Assembly: GCA_018822845.1 (NCBI GenBank)
Contig: JAHJJD010000012.1
Span: 1 to 48,274 of the forward strand
DNA length: 48,274 nucleotides
Reading direction: 5' to 3'
DNA from: Gammaproteobacteria bacterium
GTDB lineage: Bacteria > Pseudomonadota > Gammaproteobacteria > Thiotrichales > Thiotrichaceae
The notes beneath the pieces were generated by a model that had not been told where the DNA came from, made no database searches, and was given only the letters and a program-made list of their open reading frames with translations. Shown here piece after piece: positions 34,221 to 41,977 of this stretch (position 1 is its first letter; each line of letters begins with the position of its first letter). Made by a program: the position numbers and the translations under genes.

Positions 34221-35585
34221 TTAGTCAATCACGACACTGAATTCTGCATCCGGGCTGGTCACGCCCACATCTACATCACCTGCATTGAACTGCACCTTTT
34301 TGGTAGCTGCCACATACGTGCCGTTGTCGGCGTCAGCCGCATCAGTTTTTGCAGCGCCGTCAAACTTCAGCGTGTCTGCCTTGTAGCTGGCGTATTGCGG
34401 GACGGTGTAGCTCATCAGCACGCCTTTGGCGATGGATTCGCCATTATTGGTGGCACGGCTGCGCATGATGGCGCATTCACCGGAGTACATGCTTTCCAGA
34501 CGTACCGTACCGAAAGCGTCATCCGCCGTGCCATCGCAATCTACGTCTTTCGCACCCTCCAATGCCACCGCCACCTCTGGTTGTGGGCAGTCAATATCAA
34601 ACTCGATGACGTAAAATGCTGAGGCGCTGCTCGTTACATCGTGCCATACGCCGTCATACCGCCAAGCAAGTGCATCTTCCCCTGCATTGTCAGGTTGTCC
34701 TGACATCCAGTTGGTATAAGAGAATGCCTCACCCGTTACCCATGCAAATGGGGAGGTAGCACCACCTGTACGTTTTGCACCAATCCAGTAGTTATTGTTG
34801 CTACTATTGACGGCATTTTTGATAAATGTATTCTCTGCTGCACTGGTAATGGTTGCCAAATGCCCCATTTTACCATTGAACATCGAAGCTTCTGCATCAG
34901 CTTTTGCTGGCAAATACGACAGTGCTTTATTGACTCCGGCGTAAGCATGGCAGTTACCGCCTGCGGCTTGTTGCCAAATGACCGGGGTATAGCTGACATT
35001 GCTGTTTTTGAAGGTAATGTTGACCGTGTTGAGACTCGCAGCATCCGTACCTTCGGAGTCAGTTGCCTTCAGTGTGACCTTCAACGTATCACTGACGGCG
35101 ATGGTAGCAGGCAGAACACTTTCCACAATCAGCTTGGCAGATGTGCCAGCCAGCAGCGAGGTGGAGGTAATGGCGGTTGCACCTTCTGTACCGTCCAATA
35201 CACCGTTACCGTTTACGTCGAGGTAGATTTTCAGAGCTGATGCATCAAGAGTATCAGCACCGCCTGTGACGTTATCCGCTGTGAGCGTAAAGGGTTCAGT
35301 AGTGTTACCGTTGTTGGTCAGGGTGTGGACGCTGTAGACCTTGCTAGACGGAATCATCGCCACTTGCTGGTTTTCACCTAGCGTGATGGCCAAGGTGGCA
35401 GTGCGCACTTCGCGGATGCTGATTTCAACAATGTTGGACTCAGCGGTATAAGTCTTGCCGCCGATGTCGCTGTACGTGGCAGTGACTTTGTTTTGCAGGA
35501 TTGCACCACCGGGGGCAGCAGCAACAGCAATACCAGTCATCAGTGATAGCGCGATGGAACTCGCGAGGGGTTTCATGTTGAACAT
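34221..35585 (-). CDS. Secreted C-type-lectin protein 3 (QPD type)
   Basis: A 454-residue exported paralogue, nearest to the start of the cluster. The signal peptide and DUF11-like N-terminus are almost the same as in protein 2. The lectin core (about 202-333) reads WVTGEAFSYTNWMSGQPDNAGED, so the selector triplet is QPD, which in animal lectins marks galactose-type binding; VWHDVT stands at the WND site. GGNCHAY and EFDIDC mark its ends, and the DUF11-like end with SGECAIMRSRATNNGES follows. Small differences also occur in the N-terminal domain (TADNVTGGADTLDASALK). It is probably co-transcribed with, or controlled in parallel to, the small DUF11-like protein at 35762. Confidence 0.88.
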   Translation of the reverse strand: MFNMKPLASSIALSLMTGIAVAAAPGGAILQNKVTATYSDIGGKTYTAESNIVEISIREVRTATLAITLGENQQVAMIPSSKVYSVHTLTNNGNTTEPFTLTADNVTGGADTLDASALKIYLDVNGNGVLDGTEGATAITSTSLLAGTSAKLIVESVLPATIAVSDTLKVTLKATDSEGTDAASLNTVNITFKNSNVSYTPVIWQQAAGGNCHAYAGVNKALSYLPAKADAEASMFNGKMGHLATITSAAENTFIKNAVNSSNNNYWIGAKRTGGATSPFAWVTGEAFSYTNWMSGQPDNAGEDALAWRYDGVWHDVTSSASAFYVIEFDIDCPQPEVAVALEGAKDVDCDGTADDAFGTVRLESMYSGECAIMRSRATNNGESIAKGVLMSYTVPQYASYKADTLKFDGAAKTDAADADNGTYVAATKKVQFNAGDVDVGVTSPDAEFSVVID

Positions 35586-35619
35586 TTTTATGACTCTCTG
35601 TTTTTATATTGTTGGAAAA

Positions 35620-35677
35620 AACCCCTCCTAACCTCCCCTTGTCAGGGGAGAGACAAGAGGAGGGTTGGGGAGGGAGT
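35620..35677. repeat. Cluster palindromic repeat, short unit
   Basis: ACCCCTCCTAACCTCCCC and its mirror GAGGGTTGGGGAGGGAGT lie upstream of lectin gene 3. Just beyond it, TGACTCTCTATTTTACC (35681-35697) resembles the leader of the lectin genes without a gene attached, and CCGGGAC/GTCCCGG (35696-35702, 35721-35727) forms a further hairpin. Confidence 0.65.
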
Positions 35678-35761
35678 TCTTGACTCTCTATTTTACCGGG
35701 ACGAGATATCCCCTCCGGTTGTCCCGGCAGCAATACGGAAGGGGGTCGAAGGAAAGGGGTT

Positions 35762-36262
35762 TTACTTCACTTTTACGCGGTAGCTGTAAACCTGCTCCGC
35801 ATTGCCGGGAATGCCATCAGTCGGCATCCAGCGCACGTGGGTGTATTGGGCAGGCGGAATGACGGCTTCCACTTCCTGGCCAGTTTCATCTTTCACCATG
35901 CGCTTGACCGGCTCGCCTTCAAAGGTCTTGCCGCCGTCAATGCTGACTTCAAAGTTGGCAGCTACTGGAGCCTGGTTAGTGCCAGCTTGATATTCAGTGG
36001 TTTTGGGGATGGGGCCGGTGACAATCACGCCAGACAGCGGGTCTGCACTATTGTTTTTGTAGACGGCGCGGAATTCAACCGTTTGTTTAGGGTCGACTTC
36101 CTTGGTCTGGGTGGCAACTTCATTACCTTGCGCATCGGCGGTGATGGCGTAGGCATTCATGGTGATTTGCAGCGGGCCATTGTCGGCGGCGAAGGCGGCA
36201 GCAGCGGAGATGGCCAGCGCGCTGGCAACAAAAAGACTGGCAAGTTTGGTTTTGATATTCAT
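35762..36262 (-). CDS. Small secreted DUF11-like protein
   Basis: A 166-residue exported protein. The signal peptide MNIKTKLASLFVASALAISAAAAFA is cut before ADNGPLQ. The mature part is one beta-sandwich of the DUF11 kind: ITMNAYAITADAQGNEVATQTKEVDPKQTVEFRAVYKNNSADPLSGVIVTGPIPKTTEYQAG, ending RWMPTDGIPGNAEQVYSYRVKVK. It is first in the minus-strand surface cluster and lacks a lectin core. It may be a linker or cap for the larger DUF11/lectin proteins, or a minor structural subunit (inference). Its upstream region is AT-rich and holds the GTTAC dyad. Confidence 0.85.
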   Translation of the reverse strand: MNIKTKLASLFVASALAISAAAAFAADNGPLQITMNAYAITADAQGNEVATQTKEVDPKQTVEFRAVYKNNSADPLSGVIVTGPIPKTTEYQAGTNQAPVAANFEVSIDGGKTFEGEPVKRMVKDETGQEVEAVIPPAQYTHVRWMPTDGIPGNAEQVYSYRVKVK

Positions 36263-36519
36263 ATTGTATTGACCCTGTTGTTATTGGTTTTTTCAATTAC
36301 GGTTACTAATTCCGTGAACAAAAAATACCATTAATTACATCAGGGATACAACGCCACCCGTCGTTAATTCACTTGTTTTCGATGTACGGATTTTTCTTTA
36401 AAATCAATTACAAGGGTGGTTATATGTTTGTTCTTTTCGTTACAAATTAGCTCGCTTTTTCAACCTGTTTGTAACGATAAAATTGTCTTACGTAACAAGT
36501 CCGTTTCATTTGCCGTGAC
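36263..36519 (-). promoter_or_regulatory. AT-rich control region at the head of the surface cluster
   Basis: No gene is visible. It contains an inverted repeat CGTTACAAA (36438-36446) and TTTGTAACG (36468-36476), 30 bp centre to centre, and a further ACGTAAC at 36491-36497. The spacing of about three helical turns suits two dimers of a transcription factor. It lies about 180 bp above the start of the cluster's first gene, and downstream of the HIT gene. No strong -10/-35 pair could be fixed. Confidence 0.4.
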
Positions 36520-36936
36520 TTATGCCTGCAATGCTGCCTGCATGGTACAGACGTGCCGCGCGGCAACCTCGGTTGTATAAGCTTGCGGCGCAAATTTTCC
36601 CCACACGGGCGCAGGCCAGGCTGCATCCGTCTGGAAACGGGCGATATGGTGCAGGTGCAATTGCGGAACCATGTTCCCCAACGCAGCCAGATTCAGCTTG
36701 TGCGGCTGAAACAGTGCCATCAAGGCGCGGCTGAGCTGATCCGATTCCTGCCACAACTGCTGGCGGTCTGCCAGTTCCAGTTCATGAATTTCACGGATAG
36801 CTGCCCGCCGGGGCACCAGAATAAACCACGGATAGCGTGATTCATTCATCAGCAACACCCGGCACAGCGGCAGGTCGGTTACGCAATGGGTATCCTGCGC
36901 CAGTTGCGGGTGCAGGTTGAAATCGGCTTCACTCAT
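36520..36936 (-). CDS. HIT-family hydrolase
   Basis: A 138-residue histidine-triad protein. The catalytic stretch NMVPQLHLHHIARFQTD (about residues 87-103) matches the HIT-like branch with QLHxHxIAR wording; upstream CRVLLMNESRYPWFILVPRR and AALGNMV are also typical. HIT proteins hydrolyse nucleotide phosphoramidates or dinucleotides in the cytoplasm. Its ATG overlaps the end of the reductase gene by four bases, so they share a transcript. Confidence 0.9.
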   Translation of the reverse strand: MSEADFNLHPQLAQDTHCVTDLPLCRVLLMNESRYPWFILVPRRAAIREIHELELADRQQLWQESDQLSRALMALFQPHKLNLAALGNMVPQLHLHHIARFQTDAAWPAPVWGKFAPQAYTTEVAARHVCTMQAALQA

Positions 36937-37973
36937 GCCTTGTCTTCCTGCATGGCCTTGAGGGTGTCAGGGCTGTATTCGAAGGAATCGTAATACAAAT
37001 GTGCTTCCGCCAGGCCCTGCGCCAGGAACGCTTTTTTCGCCGCATTGATCATCGGCGGCGGGCCGCTCATGTACACGTCGTAAGCGGACAAATCGGGGAA
37101 ATCGGCAGCGACAGCTTCATGCACCCAGCCAGTACGCCCTTGCCAGTTATCTTGCGGCTGCGGTTCGGAAAGTACCGGCACATAAGTCAGTCGCGGGTGA
37201 CGGGACACCCAGCTACGCACCACGCTATCCATGTACAAATCAGGCTTGGCGCGCACGCCCCAGTAGAGATGGACAGGCTTTTCCAGCCCCTGCGCCATCA
37301 TCTGTTCCAGCATCCCTTTCAGCGGGGCAAAACCGGTGCCGCCGCCGATCAGGATGATGGGCCGTTCCGATTCGTGGATGTAGAAACTGCCCAGCGGCCC
37401 ACGAATGCGCAACAGGGCTTTTTCCTTCATCTCGTTGAATACATGGGAGGTGAAAAAGCCACCCGGCACATGGCGGATGTGCAATTCCAGAAAGCTGTCA
37501 TCCAGCGGCGAATTCGCCAGTGAAAAGCCACGCTGCTTGCCGTCTTTCAGCAGGATGTCGACGTACTGCCCGGCGAGGAAGCGCAAGCGTTCGGACGCTG
37601 GCAATTTGAGCGTCAGCTCCATCACGTCAGCAGCCAGCTTGCGCATCTTTTCCACCCGCACCGGCAGGGTTTTGACTTCGATGTCTGGCTCGGCACCCAC
37701 TTGCGGGGAATCGATTTCCAGATGGCTGAGCGCAGCCGCCATGCATAACAGCGCCTTGCCGTTTTCCATTTCGGCAGGCGTCAGCCCCTGCGGCTCGCCA
37801 AACGGGTAATGCACCTGACCGCTCAGGATGGTTGCTGCGCAGGAACCACACATCCCGCCCCGGCAACCATAAGGCAAAGCCACCCCCTGGCGTAAACCGG
37901 CGTCCAGCACCGTTTCGTTTTCTTCCGCCCAAAACGTATGCCCGGAAGGCTTTACCGTCACCTGATAAGTCAT
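36933..37973 (-). CDS. 2Fe-2S ferredoxin-FAD/NAD(P)H reductase (AscD/CDP-6-deoxyglucoseen reductase type)
   Basis: A 346-residue single-chain electron-transfer flavoprotein. The N-terminal plant-type ferredoxin domain has cysteines C37, C42, C45 and C77 (YGCRGGMCGSC...LLCMAA). The FAD domain follows (RFLAGQYVDILL, RGFSLANSP), then the NAD-binding domain (IILIGGGTGFAPLKGMLEQMM, YWGVRAKPDLY, YMSGPPPMINAAK). This order matches phenol hydroxylase reductase and CDP-6-deoxy-delta-3,4-glucoseen reductase; the latter name is often given to housekeeping proteobacterial copies whose true partner is unknown. No deoxysugar or aromatic pathway genes are adjacent. Confidence 0.92.
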   Translation of the reverse strand: MTYQVTVKPSGHTFWAEENETVLDAGLRQGVALPYGCRGGMCGSCAATILSGQVHYPFGEPQGLTPAEMENGKALLCMAAALSHLEIDSPQVGAEPDIEVKTLPVRVEKMRKLAADVMELTLKLPASERLRFLAGQYVDILLKDGKQRGFSLANSPLDDSFLELHIRHVPGGFFTSHVFNEMKEKALLRIRGPLGSFYIHESERPIILIGGGTGFAPLKGMLEQMMAQGLEKPVHLYWGVRAKPDLYMDSVVRSWVSRHPRLTYVPVLSEPQPQDNWQGRTGWVHEAVAADFPDLSAYDVYMSGPPPMINAAKKAFLAQGLAEAHLYYDSFEYSPDTLKAMQEDKA

Positions 37974-38075
37974 GCTGTTTCCTGTTAAATCGTTAAGTGT
38001 CTGGATTGTAACTTGCGCATCCGGCTTGTGCTATTCTCCAGAGTTTTCCAAGATTTGTAGCCGGAGAGAATACCC

Positions 38076-39272
38076 ATGCGCATCGGAACCCCGCTTTCCC
38101 CTTCAGCCACCCGCGTGATGCTGCTCGGCAGCGGCGAACTTGGCAAGGAAGTCATCATTGCCCTGCAACGTCTGGGGGTGGAGGTGATTGCCGTCGACCG
38201 TTACCCGAACGCACCGGGGCATCAGGTGGCACACCGTTCCCACACCATCAACATGGCCGACCCGCAAGCCTTGCGCGCACTGGTCGAGCAGGAAAAACCA
38301 CAACTGATCGTGCCAGAAATCGAAGCGATTGCCACCGACGAACTGGCCCGCATCGAAGCTGACGGGCTGGCCGAAGTCATCCCCACCGCGCGCGCCACCC
38401 AACTGACCATGAACCGCGAAGGCATCCGCCGTCTGGCCGCCGAAGAATTGGGCTTACCCACCTCACGCTACCATTTCGCTTCCAGCCTCGCCGACATGCA
38501 GGCCGCAGCCGATGACGTGGGCTACCCCTGTTTCGTCAAGCCGGTCATGTCTTCCTCCGGCAAGGGCCAGTCTATGCTGAAAAGCGCGGATGAAGTCGAG
38601 GCAGCGTGGGAATACGCCCTCTCCGCCGGGCGCATCAACCACGGGCGCGTGATTGTGGAAGAATGCATCCATTTCGACTACGAAATCACCCTGCTCACAG
38701 TACGTGCGCGTGGCGCGAAAGGCGAGATCGAAACGCATTTCTGTGCCCCCATCGGCCACCGTCAGGTCAAGGGCGATTACGTCGAAAGCTGGCAAGCGCA
38801 GCCGATGAGCGACGCAGCACTGGCCAAGGCACAGGATATTGCCGCCCAAGTCACCGCCAACCTCGGTGGACGTGGCCTGTTTGGGGTGGAACTGTTCGTG
38901 CGTGGCGACGAGGTGTATTTCTCCGAAGTCAGCCCGCGCCCACACGACACCGGCATGGTAACCATGGCGACCCAGTTCCAGAACGAATTCGAGCTGCACG
39001 CGCGCGCCATCCTCGGCCTGCCGGTCGATACTTCCATGCATTCCACCGGGGCCAGCGCGGTCATTTACGGCGCTATGGAGGCTGAAGGCATCGCCTTTGA
39101 AGGGGTGGAACATGCCCTGCAAGTGCCGGAAAGCGACATCCGCCTGTTCGGCAAACCGGTTTCCTTCGAGCGCCGCCGCATGGGTGTGGCACTGGCGCGT
39201 GGCAAGGATAGCGACGAAGCCCGCGCCCGCGCCGCCGAAGCTGCTAGCCGGGTCAAGCCGGTACAAGGCTGA
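38076..39272 (+). CDS. purT: Formate-dependent phosphoribosylglycinamide formyltransferase PurT
   Basis: A 398-residue ATP-grasp enzyme that makes formyl-GAR from GAR, formate and ATP in purine synthesis. [26 protein letters not shown] is the PurT opening; ATP-grasp motifs include [16 protein letters not shown] and [10 protein letters not shown]...[17 protein letters not shown]. The length agrees with E. coli PurT. GGAGAG precedes the ATG. It is followed after 11 bp by cobO. Confidence 0.96.
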   Translation: MRIGTPLSPSATRVMLLGSGELGKEVIIALQRLGVEVIAVDRYPNAPGHQVAHRSHTINMADPQALRALVEQEKPQLIVPEIEAIATDELARIEADGLAEVIPTARATQLTMNREGIRRLAAEELGLPTSRYHFASSLADMQAAADDVGYPCFVKPVMSSSGKGQSMLKSADEVEAAWEYALSAGRINHGRVIVEECIHFDYEITLLTVRARGAKGEIETHFCAPIGHRQVKGDYVESWQAQPMSDAALAKAQDIAAQVTANLGGRGLFGVELFVRGDEVYFSEVSPRPHDTGMVTMATQFQNEFELHARAILGLPVDTSMHSTGASAVIYGAMEAEGIAFEGVEHALQVPESDIRLFGKPVSFERRRMGVALARGKDSDEARARAAEAASRVKPVQG

Positions 39273-39283
39273 GTGATCATTCC

Positions 39284-39883
39284 ATGACCGATCAAAACCA
39301 GCACCACAAGCAGCGCATGGAACGCAAGAAAGCCGTGATCGACGCCAGCATTGCCCAGGCCAGCGCCGACAAGGGGCTGCTGCTGGTGCTGACCGGTAAT
39401 GGCAAGGGCAAATCCAGCTCCGCCTTCGGCATGGTCGGGCGGGCGCTGGGGCATGGCCTGAAGGTCGGCGTCTGCCAGTTCATCAAAAGCCGCACCGATA
39501 CTGGCGAGGAAGCCTTTTTCGGCAAGCAACCAAACTGCGAGTGGCATGTGCTGGGCGACGGCTTCACCTGGGATACGCAGGATCGCGAACAGGACATCGC
39601 CACTTCCCAACGCGGCTGGGAAATCGCCCGCAAGATGCTGGCCGACCCCGCTTACGATCTGGTGGTGCTGGACGAGCTCACCTACCTGCTGAACTACGCC
39701 TATCTGGATGCGGAACAGGCGCTGGCCGACATCGCCGCCCGCCCACCGATGCAGCATGTGGTCGTGACCGGGCGCGCCGCCAGCCCCGCCTTGCGCGAAC
39801 TGGCGGATACGGTGTCAGAGATTGTGGATGAGAAACATGCTTTCCGTGCTGGGGTGCAGGCGCAGAAGGGCATTGATCTTTAA
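39284..39883 (+). CDS. cobO: Cob(I)yrinic acid a,c-diamide adenosyltransferase
   Basis: A 199-residue CobO/BtuR (CobA-type) enzyme that adenosylates the cobalt of corrinoids. The P-loop GNGKGKSSSAFGMVGRALGHG (about residues 36-56) and the end VVLDELTYLLNYAYLD...HVVVTGRAAS are diagnostic. The N-terminal basic helix HHKQRMERKKAVIDASIAQA is usual for the family. It lies 11 bp after purT. The histidine phosphatase beyond the restriction module may be its cobalamin-pathway partner. Confidence 0.95.
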   Translation: MTDQNQHHKQRMERKKAVIDASIAQASADKGLLLVLTGNGKGKSSSAFGMVGRALGHGLKVGVCQFIKSRTDTGEEAFFGKQPNCEWHVLGDGFTWDTQDREQDIATSQRGWEIARKMLADPAYDLVVLDELTYLLNYAYLDAEQALADIAARPPMQHVVVTGRAASPALRELADTVSEIVDEKHAFRAGVQAQKGIDL

Positions 39884-39886
39884 GAT

Positions 39887-41071
39887 TTAGGCAATCTTTT
39901 GGACAGCATTTACAACAGAATTTTGCTGCCAAATTTCATAAGCGGGTTTCAGCACATGCTTTGACAAATACTGAATGGCAGGAACGCAAACTGCATCACC
40001 CATTGCAAAATATCCTTTGTTGTCATTATCCGGCATCCAGAAACTGTCGCGGACGCCCTGTAAACGTGCATATTCCCGTGGAGTCATTAAACGCGCCTTC
40101 CAGACCCCCTTCCCTGCTCGTACCAGTATTTGCTTGCTGGATCCGCCTCTAGGTGTCCGCAAGCATCCTGCAATACCATCAGATCTCAGCTCGGCCATGG
40201 ACTGGCCTTTGCGCATCCGTCGGTAAACCGTGCCGTAGAAATATTCCGGTTCGTTGAGCTTTTCCCTGATGACCGTCTGATGCCCTGGACTCATCTGGTT
40301 GAACAAGTATTGCTGCTTTTCAGTGTTCCACCACAAAGGTGAGTTTTCTGGTAACTGCTCAACGAGCTGGGTGAGTTTGAGAATGGTTTTCTCCGGCTCT
40401 GGTATGTCAAACAGGCCCCAATTCAAATCAGGGTTGCTTTGAATCAGATCGCGTAATTTACTGGAGCGCAGTTGCGGGGATTGGTGGAAGTGAGTCCACC
40501 AGCTATCCAGAATATGCTTTTTGTTTTTGAGCTTCATGACTTGTTGGGCAAGTGAGTCTTCAACGGCAATTACGAAGACTCGCGGCCTGCTTTGCGGGGT
40601 GAACATTACCGCATCCAGCTCAATAATGTCGACGGTATAGCCCAAGGTGTTGAGAGCTTTCACCGTATTTCTGATGTCTTTCCCCTGATGGGATGTCAGG
40701 AAGCCTTTGACGTTCTCTAGCAATACAATATGAGGTTGGGCATTAGCCTGCTTCTTTTGGGCAAGGATGTTTAGCAAGGCATTGAGGGTTCCGGATTCTT
40801 CCCCGGCCAGCCCCGCCCGATCACCCGCAACTGATAGGTCGGTACAGGGAAAAGAAGCGGTATAAAGGAAAACGTCATCTGGTACCTGTTTCGGCTGTTG
40901 GGCAATATGCCAAATATCACCTAGAACAAAGTCGCCTTTGCCGAAGTTTGCCGTGTAGGTTTCCTGCTTATCCGGGGCAATGTCATTGGCCCAGGCGCAT
41001 GACCAGCCGTCTCCGGCAAGACCCTCGCGTACCAGACCAACACCCGCAAAAAACTCAGCAAATCTCATCAT
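39887..41071 (-). CDS. DNA cytosine-5 methyltransferase of a type II R-M system
   Basis: A 394-residue C5-cytosine methyltransferase. Motif I is FAEFFAGVGLVREGL, motif IV carries the catalytic C76 (ASFPCTDLSVAGDRAG), motif VI is LLENVKGFL, motif VIII is PQSRPRVFVIA, and the final motif is GDAVCVPAIQYL, with D in place of the usual N of GNAV. The target-recognition region lies between about 195 and 330. It is last in the order C-R-M, its ATG overlapping the endonuclease stop by four bases. It protects host DNA at an undetermined site. Confidence 0.93.
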   Translation of the reverse strand: MMRFAEFFAGVGLVREGLAGDGWSCAWANDIAPDKQETYTANFGKGDFVLGDIWHIAQQPKQVPDDVFLYTASFPCTDLSVAGDRAGLAGEESGTLNALLNILAQKKQANAQPHIVLLENVKGFLTSHQGKDIRNTVKALNTLGYTVDIIELDAVMFTPQSRPRVFVIAVEDSLAQQVMKLKNKKHILDSWWTHFHQSPQLRSSKLRDLIQSNPDLNWGLFDIPEPEKTILKLTQLVEQLPENSPLWWNTEKQQYLFNQMSPGHQTVIREKLNEPEYFYGTVYRRMRKGQSMAELRSDGIAGCLRTPRGGSSKQILVRAGKGVWKARLMTPREYARLQGVRDSFWMPDNDNKGYFAMGDAVCVPAIQYLSKHVLKPAYEIWQQNSVVNAVQKIA

Positions 41072-41625
41072 GAAACTGACCTGTTTAATGTAACAATAAT
41101 CGTATCGTTTCTTTCAACTAATGCACCATCCCGGATTTCCAGTATCAGTACACCGTTTGTTTTCACAAAACCGGCAGGGATGTTACGGCGAAACCGTTGC
41201 CGTCGTTGGGTGCTGGGAACCGATTTATCATAGTTCGTCTGGTACTCCGGTTGCCACTTGCTGAAGTAGCTTGCCAACTCCAAGCCTTGCATCGCCCTGA
41301 CAACCACATCGGTGTATGTATCGGAATATGTGCAAAACAGGTGGTTTACCTGTAAATCTTCTTCCAGCTTATGGGTTCCAGTGTTGAGGTGATACTGATA
41401 CTCGTATGAAGCTCCTGTTTTTGCCGACTTGATTTCCCATCCAGACAAGTCGGCACCTGTAACACCGGTACTGGATCGACCTGTCAATATTGCTCCGAAC
41501 AACTCCCAAATCACTGAGGGCACCGAGCCTGTCACCTTGAGGTTATGAGCCTTCAGCAGGCCAAGCTTTTCCTCATCAAGGATATGCCGCTGATAGAACT
41601 GGAACGCTTCATCAATCCCGCTCAT
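41068..41625 (-). CDS. Putative type II restriction endonuclease
   Basis: A 185-residue protein between a controller gene and a methyltransferase gene, overlapping both by four bases. The segment TGADLSGWEIKSAKTGASYEYQY supplies D59, E64 and K66, a PD-(D/E)xK nuclease core with the E-I-K form. The preceding VPSVIWELFGAILTGRSSTG looks like a substrate-binding helix-turn. I cannot assign a recognition sequence, and do not recognise a closer named relative. The function follows from the motif and from gene order. Confidence 0.8.
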   Translation of the reverse strand: MSGIDEAFQFYQRHILDEEKLGLLKAHNLKVTGSVPSVIWELFGAILTGRSSTGVTGADLSGWEIKSAKTGASYEYQYHLNTGTHKLEEDLQVNHLFCTYSDTYTDVVVRAMQGLELASYFSKWQPEYQTNYDKSVPSTQRRQRFRRNIPAGFVKTNGVLILEIRDGALVERNDTIIVTLNRSVS

Positions 41626-41852
41626 GATTTTTCTTCCTGGTTAGGAAAAAGTTCATGAGGCGGACATTTCAGTACCGTCATCAGTTTGTAGATGTTAATC
41701 AGGCTGACATTCCGTTGCCCTCTTTCCACCGAACTGATGTACGTTCTGTCCAGGTTGCTCAGTTCGGCCAGTTTTTCCTGACTGAAGCCTTGCTGTATTC
41801 TGATTCTTTGGACTTGCGATCCAAAGAAACTGAGCAACTGACTGTCCTGCAT
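41622..41852 (-). CDS. Restriction-modification controller (C) protein, XRE family
   Basis: A 76-residue helix-turn-helix regulator: RIRIQQGFSQEKLAELSNLDRTYISSVERGQRNVSLINIYKLM is the XRE domain in C-protein wording. I chose the ATG at 41852 (MQDSQLLSFF), with AGGA 11 bases upstream; a TTG start at 41882 is possible. Its ATG-proximal DNA holds two C-boxes at 41898-41923. C proteins delay nuclease expression until the methyltransferase has acted. The stop overlaps the endonuclease start by four bases. Confidence 0.88.
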   Translation of the reverse strand: MQDSQLLSFFGSQVQRIRIQQGFSQEKLAELSNLDRTYISSVERGQRNVSLINIYKLMTVLKCPPHELFPNQEEKS

Positions 41853-41897
41853 GATCAAGCGTTTCCTGTAAACAAAGCTCAATCATTTTGTTTTGTT

Positions 41898-41923
41898 GAC
41901 TATGAGTCTACGGACTATAAGTC
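41898..41923 (-). promoter_or_regulatory. Paired C-boxes (controller operator)
   Basis: Two 11-bp palindromes GACTATGAGTC (41898-41908) and GACTATAAGTC (41913-41923) are separated by four bases, the classical GACT-N3-AGTC tandem operator of C proteins. TATAGT on the minus strand inside the distal box could be the -10 element. Confidence 0.85.
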
Positions 41924-41977
41924 ACATCAGGCATCTAAATAATGCTCAAAGGCAATTACTCGAACCAAACGGAATAA

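Noticed and set aside
31158-35585. Diversity-generating retroelement acting on the lectin genes
   Set aside because: C-type-lectin cores are classical DGR targets, but no reverse transcriptase, accessory protein or template repeat is seen in the window, and the cores differ by insertions as well as substitutions.
30203-35677. CRISPR array from the spaced repeats of the surface cluster
   Set aside because: The repeats are long imperfect palindromes separated by whole genes, with no short unique spacers and no cas genes.
37974-38075. Cobalamin riboswitch before purT-cobO
   Set aside because: The gap is only 102 bases and lacks the B12-box wording; it is too short for the aptamer.
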